Of a stretch of 64,000 bases of DNA, positions 49,388 through 61,967 are shown piece after piece (the first letter of the stretch is position 1; each line of letters starts with the position of its first letter). The stretch is from Sphaerolaimus hirsutus (taxonomy: Eukaryota > Nematoda > Chromadorea > Monhysterida > Sphaerolaimidae), in assembly GCA_964036195.1 (NCBI GenBank), contig OZ038451.1, positions 4,344,529 to 4,408,528 of the forward strand, written 5' to 3'. Position numbers and translations under genes: made by a program. The notes under the pieces were generated by a model. It searched no databases. It was not told the DNA's origin and saw only the letters and a list, made by a program, of their open reading frames with translations.

Positions 49388-49614
49388 GCCGGTGCCTTTC
49401 CCGGTGCCTTTTACTTTGGCCCTGGTGCTAGCACCTTTGGCACCGGTAAAAAAATGGCACCGCACCGCACCGGCACCGGTGCTATTCTGAAAAAATGGCA
49501 CCGGCACCGGCAGGGCACCCCTGAAGATTGCAATGGCACCGCACCAGCACCGGTGCGGGTGCCCTTCGGTGCCCAGCACCGGGGCACCGGTGCCCCGGTG
49601 CCTTTACATCACTA
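49388..49614. mobile_element. TAGTGATG element with GGTGCC word, inverted
   Basis: GGTGCCTTTCCCGGTGCC on the left and GGTGCCTTTACATCACTA on the right. It is the second copy of the GGCACC dialect. Confidence 0.7.
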
Positions 49615-49794
49615 GTTATCAGTTTATTTTTAATTTGAATTCAGGGGAAGTATGAGAGATCATTTTATTGATATTAATCTGCACATGCAAGTTGTCACAG
49701 TTTATCAACATTCTAAATATTGACTTAAATACAATCGCTGGATGGTTGCTCCAGTAACAATTAGCATGTTAAAATGCACATTTATAAAAACAAT

Positions 49795-50585
49795 GTACTG
49801 ACCAGAGTTGGTCAAATACTGGTATTTTTGGAAAACGTAAACGTAAACGTAAATACCTTTTCCAAAATGAAAGTATAAATACTAAAACGTAAGGTATTTT
49901 TAAAATACAGGGAAAACGTATAATAAAACGTAAACGTATAAATTATTACCATATTTCATCTAATAGAAGGGTGCCCTTCCATTTTACACCAACTTTCTAT
50001 TATGGAGACACCGTCTGTTGGAAGCTGCCCTTTTTTTCGCCAGTTTTTCAGTCAATTTTTCACGTTCTGTCAACGTTTTCCCAAGTGTTATGCCACAAAC
50101 AGTTGATATTATAACGATTCATAGAGTTTTTTCAACATTTGATCTTAAAATAGTACAAAATCAATCAACGAAGCCACGAAATAACAGCGCCCGCTGACTT
50201 TTTTATAAAGCATTTGGCACAATTCTAATTTGGGAAGTAATACACAATACTCTGCACTGCAGGTGCGGTCGAACTATAGAATAATTTGTATATTGAATAT
50301 ACCTACCTATTTTGAAAATACGGCTTCTGTGGAGAAAAAGTGCGCGCTTGCGCTCAAAATTTTTCAAGTTGTTAAAAATTTATGGTGGAAGTTGCATTTT
50401 GCTGAAACTTTTTTGATCTCCCAACGTTTTTTACGTTTTCTCTGGTACCCGGGTATTTCGGCCAGGAAAACGTAACAAAACGTAACGGTATTTTATGAAA
50501 ACGTGAACGTGAACTTAAGTATAAATACAAAATAACCGGGTATTTCCGGTAAACGTAAATACTTTTTTGCAACTCTGGTACTGAC
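49795..50585. mobile_element. CAGAGTTG element (ACGTTT word), inverted copy with 8-bp target duplications
   Basis: The element is 49803-50577, CAGAGTTGG to GCAACTCTG. GTACTGAC is exact at 49795-49802 and 50578-50585. It is colinear with 1140-1916 in opposite orientation, including the AGAAGGGTGCCC inner fragment. Confidence 0.85.
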
Positions 50586-51164
50586 ACTACGTGAACGCAT
50601 TGTACGAGTTATTGAAAACATCGAGAACGAATGAAAAAAAATGTTCTTCTTTTTTTAAAGAAATATTTTCAACTCCATCGAAAACAAGGTAAAGTGCAAT
50701 CAACGTCTTCACGGGATCAATCTGATCATAAACTCAAAAAATAAAAAAATACAGAAAATTTTGAATTTATGAATAACTTCCATCTACTGATTCGGTTACT
50801 GAAAATTAATTTTATGGGCTCAGCTGTGTTGCGAACGGAACTAGGTAGTTTTTTTCCACAAATAAATTGTTTTTGTCATCAAATTTATATTTTTACAAAA
50901 GCAGTTATCATAAACCAGCCAAACGCCCGTAAATGAATGGCATAGAGATGCTGAAAAATGCTCTCATTCCATTCACTCCAATTTTCAATTTGATATTTTT
51001 ATGTATGTAACAGTATCAGTTTTCGATTTGATTTAAAAAGCTCAATATTCGATATTTCAATGTTGATATTCTGAAACGCAATTTTCTATATTCAATATCA
51101 AAGATGGTCGATACTCAACAATTAAAATCTATTTATAAATATATAGTCTGAACACTAACAAAAT
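50586..51164. other. No gene recognised
   Basis: AT-rich sequence without coding or repeat signals I can define. Confidence 0.4.
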
Positions 51165-52037
51165 ACCGTATTTCCTCGATTTACCCCCTCCCTTGATGTA
51201 ATCCCCCCTCGAAATACCCCCAGGTGTTTTTGGGCTGGGAAAAAAATAAACCCCCCCTCGAAATACCCCCGTCTGGAATTATGTTCATGATGTATGCAGT
51301 GTACATTATGTATATATTGGTCGCAGTCTGCATCGCAGCTACAAATGTACTACCGTATTGGCTTGTTTTGAACCCCGGGCACTGTATTTTTTCACAACGT
51401 CCTTACAGTGGCACTCAATTCAAGCATGGCACTCAATTAGAGCATGGTACTGTATACTTTCGTAAGACAATTCACATCCATTATAGATATCGATATACAT
51501 ATTTTGGTACATATATCGATTCCAACTGCGCAATTATGATGTAGATGCAACAGCTGCGGCAATAAGATACAAGAACTATTAGACATATTGAACAACAGAC
51601 GCGACAGAACAGAAGCCACTCGCATGCAGTAACAATTTTAAACATGTTGCGTTTCCCACATCATGTTTGCTTCTATTACTTAGGTGGGGGGGGGCACTCA
51701 AATCAAGCATGGTACTGTATTGTTTCATAACGTGGTTACCCTGGCACTGTATTCGAGCATGGCACTCAATTCAAGCATGGCACTCAAAACAAGCCAATAC
51801 GGTAGTTTGTGTAGCGATAGACGTTGATATGTCCCAATATACCCTACTTGGACACGTTGATTACCTGTTTTGTGTGCATAAAAGCGTACTCTTTACTATG
51901 AATTTCGTGAAAATTTCTGACGTAAAAATACCCCCCCTCGAATAAGCCCCCCCCCCCCTCGAAATACCCCCCCCCCCCCTCAAAATGTTCACTCTGAAAA
52001 AATAAACCCCCTGGGGGTATTTCGAGGAAATACGGTA
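51165..52037. mobile_element. TACCGTATT element (CTCGAAATA) carrying a TACCGTATTGG element (GGCACTCAATT word)
   Basis: The outer parts are TACCGTATTTCCTCGATTTA at 51165 and TATTTCGAGGAAATACGGTA ending 52037. The inner element, 51351-51804, starts TACCGTATTGGCTTGTTTTG and ends CAAAACAAGCCAATACGGTA. Its word is GGCACTCAATTCAAGCATGG, repeated at both ends. Confidence 0.75.
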
Positions 52038-52177
52038 GGTAATCACATTTCGCCAATTTTTTACATCTGATACAACTCACACACACTATAAACACAAAGC
52101 ACGGAAAAAAATCCATGCATTTTTTAATAAAAATGACACCCAAAAACAAGCAAATATCAAAATAAAAAAGCGTGAAA

Positions 52178-55100
52178 TCACCAGACCCTGCATGGATTCA
52201 CTGCGCGCATTGGCTTAGACGCCTGGCAGTTATAAGCTTGAGCGAATGGTTCAAAATTCCTCAGAGCTCCCACTACTCTGACTGCATTTGGCGCATGAGC
52301 ATTGTGCATGAGAACCTGTGATTTTTGCTTGGTTGAATGGCTGAGAAATTGGATTTTGGAGTGAGAAATGTAAACTTCTCCGTGGCAAAGTGCCAATAGA
52401 CTTATTTTGCAGTTAAAAAGTTATATTTTAATACTGTATTCACTTGAATAATTCCCATGGGGAATAATTTTAACCACAGACTTTTTTGAGTGGCGAAGTA
52501 TTCAAGGAGGATTTTTTTTTTCTCACTCTTGTTATTACCGTATTACCTCGAAATACCCCCAGGGGGTTTATTATTTCGCCAGCAAAATTTGAGGGGGGAT
52601 AATTCGAGGGGGGGGTTTATTCGAGGGGGGTCTATTATTTCGCCAGAAATTTTCAGAAATTGCGCATACTCAGACGTAGAAAAATCAAGCAATTACATAG
52701 ATGTATATGTGTTTTTAGGCATATATTACTGTATATACCTACACATAAACCCTTCCCTAACATCACTCAATCATCAGTTTGAACGTGTGTTCTGACTTGT
52801 ACAAATCACAAACTGCGGTATTTGTCATGTACGTTCACGATACACTCAATTTTAGGGAGGGTATTTCGAGGGGGGGGGTTTATTATTTCCTCAGCCGAAA
52901 TTTAGGGGGGTATTTCGAGGGGGGGGGGGGGTTAATTCAAGGGGGGGGGATAATTCGAGGTAATACGGTATTCAAATATTCAAGCGCAATTATTCGTTGG
53001 GAAATTATTCAAGCGGGTGAATTACTCGAGTAAATACGGTAGGTATGTGGTATACACGTTACTCTGTAACAATCTTATGCACTTGAATAAAATAATCTAC
53101 CAAGTATATTGATACTGCGGTGACTTATAGAACTGTGTGCACATGCAGTGTCAACATTGACAGCATGCGAACATTACTAAGGCATTCAGCTATCATAAGC
53201 CTTGTCACATAAGGTAATAACGGAAAAATCGTAGTTTCAAAAACGTTTAATTCTGTCAGTGCGGTGGACTTTTCATAATTTTTAAGAGTTACATGCATTC
53301 ATGAACATTGCCACGCAGAATGAGAGCAGATGCACAGCATACCCACACAACATAAAAAATATAAATCATTTCTCAATTATAATGCAACCATTTTTATTGT
53401 GGCATCAAATGGCCTCATTACCTTCACTCAAGCTGATTTTACCTGTTTTCTTATTTCTGGTTGCATGGATGTGCCACACCAAACATTAGCATAACCCAAG
53501 AAAAACACTTGTTCATTTGTCCACTGTTCCAGTCCGTGCAATGTTGATTTTGCATTTAATCCATGATTTTTGCTGTTTTTCACTGAAAGCTTTAGTGCAT
53601 TATAGGCACCCTTGAGACCTGCAGTAAAAATTTCTATTAATTAAGTTTCAGATTGGAGATTTGGAACTTCAGAGTTTGCAGATTTTTATGAGCAATTACT
53701 CAGATGTGATAGACAAAAAATCTCACAAAGTACTGGCCAAATATAACAAAATTTAAATTAAAAGCACAAAACAACCAGCTAAATCAGCTAAATTCTCTCC
53801 ATATGTCTTTGATCCATTCACACAAACACCTATGTCATCATAGCAAAATTGATTGAATTCAGACACCAAACATCTGGTCATTTGATCAAATCCTCTTAAT
53901 GATAGATGGTCAACCCACAGACCGAATTCACCCTGTATTGAAATAACATAAGATTAAACAAAGTTTTTAGTAAACTTGATCAAGGTAATGGGCCCATACA
54001 CACCAGAGTTGCGAAAGTGTATTTACACTTACCTGAAATACCCGGGTAAATGGGTATTTATATTTACACTTACACTTACACTTTTATAAAATACCCATAC
54101 ACTTTTTTTACACTTTCCTGGGAAAAATACCCGGGTACAGAAAGTGTATTTTTTTATTTCAGATGGCCCTGTTTTATGCTTTTGAGAAAGCATAAAATAG
54201 GGTCATGTACAAAAAATGCATTGAATGTAGAAAATATGGCAGATGTACAAACTAGCCTTTGATCTACAACCTTTGATCAGTACTCATGGTATTCTACAGT
54301 TTCATCATACTTTTGTAAAAAGGTCAAGATCAATGGAAATTCACCAGCTGGACACAAAGTCAACTTTTGCATTGACATTTGCTGCATGTCCATTCTTGCA
54401 TTTAAACAGTATGTATTGCATTGCTTAATCAGTAAAATATCTACACTGAAAAAGTGCCACTATTGGGGAACTTCATACCACTACAATATTTGTTGCAGTC
54501 TGAAATGTTTCATAAGAGGCTGTAAAATGTGAAATAATGCATGAAAATGATAAATAAATTGATCTAAAGCTGAGAACAGCGGTGTTTTGTAATGCTCAAC
54601 AGTGAGAGCTCTTTCTAAATTTTTTTTACACTTACACTTTTTTACACTTTCCTAGGTATTTTTAAAATACCTTACACTTTTGGTATCCATACTCTAAATT
54701 TGGAAAGTGTATTTACACTTACACTTACACTTTCCAAAAATACCGGTATTTTAACAACTCTGATACACACTAGTTGAAATCGACACCTAATGTCAACTGG
54801 TTCCGATCCCAATTGAAAGCTTGCTGACGAGCCAATGAACGACGTTCAAATGCAAGCTTGGAATTAGGAACGGAACCAGCTGACATTTGGTGTCGATGTC
54901 AACTAGTGTGCGTGGGGCCATTGCGGAACAATGCTTGGGAAAAAACTGTCAGATAACGCGAGCGCCGAGCTTGAGTAGTGATGTAAAAGCGCCATTGCGC
55001 TGGCGCCAGAGTAAAAAGCGCCATGGCGCTTTTGGCGCTTGGCGCTATAATGCTGTGGCGCCATTGGCGCTTGGCGCTAGCCATTTTAAAAGCGCCAAAA

Positions 55101-58100
55101 AAGCGCCACACAGTCAATGTAATGCCTTCAATAGATCCATCAAAAATGCGAATAACACTGTCAATTTACCATAACTTTACAATAAATTTACATCCATTTT
55201 ATCCCTCAATATCAAAAAAGTTACTAAATCGATATTTTTCTATCAAGTTTTTGTAAATTTGAAAAAAATTGAATATTTTTCTTGAAATGCATGTAAAACT
55301 TGAAATGCATGCATAAAGACTTTTCAAAGCTTCAATCTCCCATATTTTACTCTTCATAGCGGAAAAACTAAAATGTAGAAATGTATGTGTGTGTGTGTGT
55401 ATGGAAACAGTGACTGGGGCCGGAAAGCAAAGAAATTGTATTCAAAATTGACCAAAAAATTGCGGTATATGGTTTTAGATCGCAACCCCACCATAAATAG
55501 AGAAATAGCGGTTATTCCAACATTTTTTTAATGTACGGTGCTCTAATTCAGATGGGCAATGGTGAATTTCCATACAGTGTGCATCCGGTATATTTAACGT
55601 TTCAGGCACATCTACGAATTGAATAGGCAAAATGTGTTGGCGCTGGCGCTTTTGGCGCTTGGCGCTAAAGTCGTGTGGCGCCATTGGCGCCTGGCGCTGT
55701 ACATGGAAAAGCGCCATGGCGCTTTTGGCGTTGGCGCCAAAGTTCTGGCGCTTTTTACATCACTAAGCATGAGCAACCCATCCCTAATGTCACATGTAAA
55801 TACAATATGGTATTGAAATTTGCACTAGAAAACTGGAAAATGGGTAAATTTCACTTTGTAAATTAGAATGAATAAAATTAACTGTGAGAAATAGATTGAA
55901 TCCAATTAAAATGAACAGTAACTTCTAACAGATCCAATATTTTAAAGCATAAAAGAATTGACTGCAACAAAATTTCAACAACCTTTGGTCCAAAATGGAT
56001 CCCTTCCTCATCAAATGCATGCATGACTTCATGGCCAATAATTGATCCCAGGATTCCATAGAATACACTTGGAGGGTAGTCTGTTCTGACAAGAGAACCC
56101 TGGCAGTATGTGGGAATGTTATAAATTGATAAGGAATTCTACCATGCTGGGAATGTATTGTAAATGGAGTTTTGCAGAAAATAAACAGTTTGGGTAGTGG
56201 CTACTCAGCTCATTTTTCAGTGATGTAACAGTGACCATTTAATTTTGCTAGACAAGCATCTAGAATTCATTTCAGAATGCACAAATCTGTGTAAGTATAA
56301 TACAAGTAAATTGCATATTACTGGAAAATACGCAGTCAATTTCAGTAGGTTTTGGGCATGACACCAAAACATGATGTAAACTCGATACCACACACTTTTT
56401 GGATCTACCAAATTTTTAAATTACTTAGACTATTCTGTAATCTACAACACTATTCCATAACAACAACAAAAATAACCTTGCCAACCCCCCAAAACCACAC
56501 CTTCAACAGCCCAGCTGGCAGAACCAGTGTATTCCTTTCAGGACTGTACCATGCATTCACTGTGGCTGGGGAAAACCCAAAGTAGTCCTTTCTGTCTGAA
56601 GGCTTCAGTAGTCTGTACGCAGCCTCCCAGCCGTGCCAGGATGTTAGGGTGTTGTAGGTGGTGAATAGTCCTGCCCCTTTTGCTGGAGAGATTGGGGGAG
56701 GGGGTTGGGGGGTTGTCAAGTTGATTTTTGGATGGATTCTGGTATTTGGGTTTTGTATTTTTTACATGATTTACAGAGAATGTCATTTAAAATATTTTGA
56801 CTAACTAGGTAAGTCACATAACAAGATATGCTTCTCTCCTACTGAATTCTTCTACCTATTTTAGCTTGTACTTGTATACCGTATTTCCTCGAAATCCCCC
56901 CCCTTGAAATACCCCCCTCAAAATGGGCACTATGTATTTGTGGTCTGGGAAATGCATAACAGACATTCAAAACACTTACTGTGTTACGTTAGAACATTGT
57001 TTAAACCATCTACATCCTTATATAAGGCTGTAAAAACTTATAAATGGTGGTTATTGTTGCATTTTTCACGTTTTTCTCGCTCTCTGAAAAAATAAACCCC
57101 CCCGGGGAGTAAACCGAGGAAATACGGTATATAAAAAAAACAAATGTTTTAATTCAGTCTACAAAAGTTACCTATAAAGCTACAGCTATGTTTTACCCTA
57201 CAAATTGTAAATCAGTGTGTCTGTAAGAATTTCCACAACAAAGCTAACACCTCACACCATTTCATCAACTTACCAACACTAAGGTTCTTATAAAACCCAT
57301 CCAATTTTCCATCATCCAAAACCCAGTCAGGATATGCCACCTTGACATTCAGGGCACTTAATTTGTGCATTGCTCTTTCTCTAGTGATCAAATCCATCCA
57401 AGGAGTTGACATCAACATTTCAGAGAGTGCAGTTTCCATGTCACTCAGTGGACTGGTTAAGTTCGGTTTGGTATCATTGAACCAGCTGAAAATTGATTAC
57501 AAATTTTGGACATGTCATGTAAATTTGAAGAAATTCTAAAAAATAGCACTTTAAAAAGTGACCTGTCAATGTATAGCCTGCCAGTAGGGAAGGGTAAGTA
57601 TTTGGAGACCAGTTCCAGGCATTGCACACTGTGCGCCGGCGCAGCCCAGCGGAGGTCCAATGTCTCTCTGAAAGTAAATATTTTTGATTTTAAAACAAAC
57701 TAGAGTGATGGGCATGGCGATATAATTTTGAACAAGTTAGAAATCTATAAATACGTATGTTTACACTTTTTATTTCATTGGACATAAATATTCCATTTGT
57801 TTCATGCTTGATATTATTCATTCCAACCTTTGGAGAGAAATTAAACCAGGCAAACAGTATATTTTAAATTTTCCATAAATCCAACTTTCCATAGGCACTA
57901 TTGTTAGTGCACGCTGCACTTTACTGAACTTATCCAACCTGATAAATTATCAACAAAAAGTATCCAAATTATTTAAATTGCAAAATGTTTCACCCACTCT
58001 AATTCGGAGTGCAGTAATCTGTATTCCGCACTCAGCACCCATAGGCGAGAGTATATTAACCTCCAGAAAATGTAGTTGTACACAGTTTTTGGATTAGTTT

Positions 58101-60637
58101 GCATCAAGAGACCATTTAATGCCTTCAAGAAATCTGGTTCCATCACGATCACCTTTGTGTACATGAAAATGCCTCTGAAAAGATGCAATTTTGTAAGATA
58201 TTCAGATACCGTATTACCTCGAAATACCCCCATGGGGGTTTATTATTTCGCCAGCAAAATTTGAGAGGGGTTAATTCGAGGGGGGGGGGGTTTATTTCGT
58301 AAGGATCGTAGTTAAATGTAGGCATTTGCGTACCCAAAACAGGTAATAAATGTGTTCAAACAGGGTATATTTGGACATAAAAACGTAGATAGCTACACAC
58401 ACACTAGTCCACGTGTAGCTGCAATGCAAATTAGCAGTAATATACATCATGTACATTGTATAGATGACGTATTTTTTAGGTACATGACGTACACCATTCC
58501 GAAGGGGGTGTATTTCGAGGGGGGGGGTATTATTTCCCCAGCCCATTTTGAGGGGGGGTTAATTCGAGAAGGGATTATTCGAGTTAATACGGTAAAAAAA
58601 GCCTTGATCTGAATAGATTTTTTACCTGTAAACATCTTCGGGCATCATGTACATGAAATAATTATCCCAATTAATTTCTGGAAAATGTTCTTTCAATTCG
58701 AAAATGTTGTATGCTCTGTAATCAAGTGAAAACTGATTGTGGGGAACAATGATCGATGCCAGCTTTGTCTCAAATTTTACGATATCCTGAAACAGAAAAA
58801 TGAGTGATGGAATATAATACCTAATATAAATACATGGAAAAATCATAGTCAATTTTGTTACGATGAGGGTGGGGACTGGGAGTAGTGTGTCAAAAAAATT
58901 TTTTATTGAAATGTAAGTGGAAATTGAAAATACACTACACTTGTCAGGAAATGGAAATGGAAACACTATCGTAAAAAATTTGCTGGAAATGGAAAAAATA
59001 GCAGAAATTTTTCCAGAAATGAAAAAATTGCAAAAAAATTGCTTGAAACAGAATTTTTTAAAAAATAAGTGGAAAATTTTTGTATCATTGTGAGAGGGGG
59101 AGATTGAGGGGGGTAACACAAATAACTAAAATCAATTCTAGTTTACCTGAACTTCCACTTTAGCAGTTTTCGGCAATTCAATATTGGCATCTCTTGCCAG
59201 GATTTTCGCTGCTGACATAATGGTGTTTGTATATTTTACCAGTGCTATTTTAGACTTGTTGCCCAGCTGGAAAAAGTGATTTTAGCCGTGTACTCAGATT
59301 GAATATGTCAGATTTAAATAATTGTAAAGTGTGCGGTTGTAAAATGGCTGTATGGATGTATGGATGTATGTTAACTGATAAACTTTTCACAACACAATTT
59401 TTTTCCACTTGTGTGTCTACTTAAGTCTTAAATTTGAATTTGAACGGATGGATTTTATTCATTCGGCTATTTAATGAGAGCAAACTGTGTATTTTGTCAA
59501 CTATGTAAACTGGATTTTTGGCTCAGTGTCAACATGCCATGGTATGTTTGAAGTGGCGGGCATAGGAGACGTAAGCATTTCATTGTACTGTTCCATTACA
59601 TAGAATTGTACAGTGAAATATCCATCGATTTCAAAACAAAAAAAGAAAATCTCTTTCAAACCTACATAAACTTCCTTATCCTCCAAAGCCAGAGTGGCTT
59701 CATCCAAAAACAATCTGCATTCAGTGACATTTTTCCAATCCACACTAATCACAGGCGTCAAAATCGTTGGCACATTGAAAACACCCGACAAGAGGCCAGC
59801 CAAGCCGGAAATGGACAAGGGCATCGAGTAGGGGTCCCAGTCTTGCTGCAAATGTCAATTGTGCGGGCGTTATGGGTATGTAGTGATGGAATGGCGCCAT
59901 GGCGCTGGCGCCATTTGGCATTAAGGCGGTTGGCGCCATTTTGAAGATTGATCAAAAACGATGACAACATTTCGGGGTTATTGACGCCACCGATGGTCCC
60001 TTGTTTCTGGTGAGCAAATCAATGTAGAGCCAGAAAAGACCTCGATTACCGTATTTCTTCTAATAGAAAGCGCCGTTCTATTTTTTACCTCAACTTTTTT
60101 ACCTGCCATACGATTGGAGGTGCCGTCCTATAGTGGCTGCCGTTCTATTGTTTTCGTGGCTGCTAAAAAGTCCCAAAACCAGCTGTTCTATTGCAGGTGC
60201 CGTTCTATTAGAACAAATACGGTATACTCGGCGGACAGCAAGATAAATGAACATTTTCGCACACTTGTATCTTACGCGCCAACGAGATACTTATGCACAC
60301 ACTTTCACAAAAAAAGAAGCATGCCATGCGCAGAGTATAAAAAGAGTGTAAGTTCTTCAGGCAAATGAAAGTAACCAAAGTCTATGACCCACCTCAAATA
60401 AAGGCCACTGTCCCAGAAATGGGTTATTCTCCATCAAATACAACAACGGATTAAGCTGTCCTGGATTTATTTGTGGTACAATAGTAACACAATTTTCAAA
60501 CACCGTGTGAAGCTTTTTAACAGCCTCTGGCATTGTGCCAAGTAGCGATGGGTTTTTATCCAGATCTCTGATGGATGCCAACAATTTGTTGGACAATTCA
60601 TGTTGTTGTTCAGCTAAAGCGTCATAGTAGTAATGGC
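52178..60637 (-). CDS. Neprilysin-like M13 zinc metallopeptidase, 12 exons, N-terminus missing
   Basis: Minus-strand exons: 60393-60637, 59666-59845, 59147-59266, 58626-58786, 57998-58174, 57563-57667, 57274-57485, 56501-56682, 55983-56099, 53776-53932, 53443-53618 and 52178-52315. All have GT-AG borders, and the lengths chain to 655 codons plus TGA. The zinc site HEVMH is in exon 9 (IIGHEVMHAFDEEG), the third ligand in GENLAD of exon 10, the substrate-binding stretch is VNAWY in exon 8, and the protein ends in CRVW as M13 enzymes do. It would be a type II membrane ectopeptidase cleaving small peptides. The cytoplasmic tail, membrane anchor and first ectodomain exons should lie beyond 60637, where the gap begins. 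Introns hold many transposons. A possible ATTAAA signal lies near 52121. Confidence 0.9.
52432..53041. mobile_element. GAATAATTCCC-word element carrying a CTCGAAATA-word element
   Basis: The outer copy starts TACTGTATTCACTTGAATAA and ends GAGTAAATACGGTA. The inner copy, 52536-52970, starts TACCGTATTACCTCGAAATA and ends AATTCGAGGTAATACGGTA. Two dialects of one superfamily are nested inside the last intron of the M13 gene. Confidence 0.75.
53991..54921. mobile_element. CACACTAGTTGA element carrying a CAGAGTTG element
   Basis: Outer ends are GGGCCCATACACAC, continued at 54763 as ATACACACTAGTTGAAATCG, and TCAACTAGTGTGCGTGGGGCC at the right. The inner element splits it at ATACACAC. Both lie in the intron between M13 exons 9 and 10. 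Confidence 0.7.
53996..54770. mobile_element. CAGAGTTG element (ACACTT word) with 8-bp target duplications
   Basis: The element is 54004-54762, CAGAGTTGCGAAAGTG to ACAACTCTG. ATACACAC is exact on both sides (53996-54003 and 54763-54770). Layout matches the ACGTTT copies, but TTTACACTTACACTT stands wherever they have TTTACG words. Confidence 0.85.
54976..55110. mobile_element. TAGTGATG element, GGCGCC word, unlike right end
   Basis: Starts TAGTGATGTAAAAGCGCC and ends AAAAGCGCCAAAAAAGCGCC, like 36240-36420. It is intronic to the M13 gene. Confidence 0.65.
55636..55765. mobile_element. TAGTGATG element, right part (GGCGCC word)
   Basis: GGCGCTGGCGC start without terminus, and right end GGCGCTTTTTACATCACTA. 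It is intronic to the M13 gene. Confidence 0.65.
56877..57129. mobile_element. TACCGTATT element in an M13 intron
   Basis: TACCGTATTTCCTCGAAAT to CCGAGGAAATACGGTA. The inner part is the inverted counterpart of 12004-12267. Confidence 0.75.
58207..58594. mobile_element. TACCGTATT element (ACCTCGAAATA word) in an M13 intron
   Basis: TACCGTATTACCTCGAAATA to ATTCGAGTTAATACGGTA with GGGGG and TTATTATTTCG words. Confidence 0.75.
58870..59095. repeat. Degraded TAGGGTGTC-type relic
   Basis: TAGTGTGTCAAAAAAATTTTT followed by GGAAATGGAAATGG words; no right end. It is intronic to the M13 gene. Confidence 0.4.
59881..60224. mobile_element. TAGTGATG fragment and a TAATAGAA-word TACCGTATT element
   Basis: 59881-59942 is TAGTGATGGAATGGCGCCA with GGCGCC words. 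60047-60224 starts TACCGTATTTCTTCTAATAG and ends TATTAGAACAAATACGGTA with GGTGCCGTTCTAT words. Both lie between M13 exons 1 and 2 as numbered here. Confidence 0.7.
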
Positions 60638-60692
60638 CTGGAATTTGTGATTGATTTTATTAGATTTTTTTCATTTTTAGATAAAATATTAA

Positions 60693-60836
60693 TACCGTAT
60701 TTCCTCGAAATACCCCCCCCCCCTCGAAATACCCCCCCCCCCAAATTGAGTGTAAAGGGAACGTACATGACAATAACTGTAGTTTGTGTTCTGTGTACTG
60801 CAGAACACACGTTAAAACAATGTCGGTGTAACGTTA
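60693..60836. mobile_element. TACCGTATT element running into the gap
   Basis: Starts TACCGTATTTCCTCGAAATA. The inner part matches 6240-6330 inverted. The right end would lie inside the gap. Confidence 0.65.
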
Positions 60837-61036
60837 NNNNNNNNNNNNNNNNNNNNNNNNNNNNNNNNNNNNNNNNNNNNNNNNNNNNNNNNNNNNNNNN
60901 NNNNNNNNNNNNNNNNNNNNNNNNNNNNNNNNNNNNNNNNNNNNNNNNNNNNNNNNNNNNNNNNNNNNNNNNNNNNNNNNNNNNNNNNNNNNNNNNNNNN
61001 NNNNNNNNNNNNNNNNNNNNNNNNNNNNNNNNNNNN
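60837..61036. other. Assembly gap (200 N)
   Basis: Exactly 200 unresolved bases separate the M13 gene from the second GPCR segment. The round length suggests a scaffolding placeholder, so the true distance and adjacency are unknown. Confidence 0.95.
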
Positions 61037-61601
61037 AGTGCTTAACCAAAATAGGTGGTTAATTAGTGCTGATGCTGAGTGCAGAAAGTGCATACCTATG
61101 TGCTTTTCGGTGCTTGTTGTGCACAATTCTCAGGACAGTACACGTTAACTAAAAAGCTGAATACCTGCTGTCGCTGTCATACGTCGACCTAGAAAAATTT
61201 ATTCAGTGCCAGGACAGTGGAATCGCTGTAGAATATTCTGATATCAAAAACTATAAAAACAAAAAAAAACACAGACAAACTCCAGTTACCTACTTACTGT
61301 TAAATTTACAATTTTTAACAGTGTAGAAATACTTATGTATATCCTAAAATAAGTTGTCAGGGGCGTTTTTCGCCAGACCTCTTGACTGGGGAGTTATTTG
61401 AGGGGAGCAGTCGTTTTTTCTGCTAGAATTTTGAGTAAAACTATGATCGATTTACTGCATATGTAAATGGGGTCAAATTTGTTTAATGTATTTAAGTCAG
61501 AATGCATAATTCATGCGATGGAGTCAATGCGAATACCTTCACTTTGGACTTTGGTGTGGTACAAACTGTTCGATGCAACGACCATAATTATAATGAGTAA
61601 A

Positions 61602-61967
61602 TACCGTATTTCTTATAATAGAATGGCCTACCTCGCTCGAGTAGAACGGCACCTCCAATAGAACGACAGGTAGATATTACGTTGGAAGGGTGCCAAAACA
61701 CAAAAAGATTACTGGATGGTGAGAACATCAAAGGTGTTCAAAACTATAATTGAGGAGTTGTTTTCTCATTTGACTTTGTTTGAATTGATGCTCAGATAGT
61801 AAAATGTTGCTCATGTTTAAACAAAAATTTGATGTTCAAATAATTGGTGAAAAAATAGAATGGCAGCCTCCAACAGAACGGCATCTCCATCTCAAGTAGA
61901 ACAGCAGGTAAAAAAGCTGCCAATAAAAATACAACAGCGCTCTTCTATTAGAATAAATACGTTAACC
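61602..61967. mobile_element. TACCGTATT element (TAATAGAACGGC word), copy B
   Basis: TACCGTATTTCTTATAATAG to TATTAGAATAAATACG. It is the counterpart of 13451-14020, without the 217-bp inner insertion. Confidence 0.65.

Noticed and set aside
60575..61126. Open frames crossing the gap
   Set aside because: They consist mainly of undefined residues from the N run.
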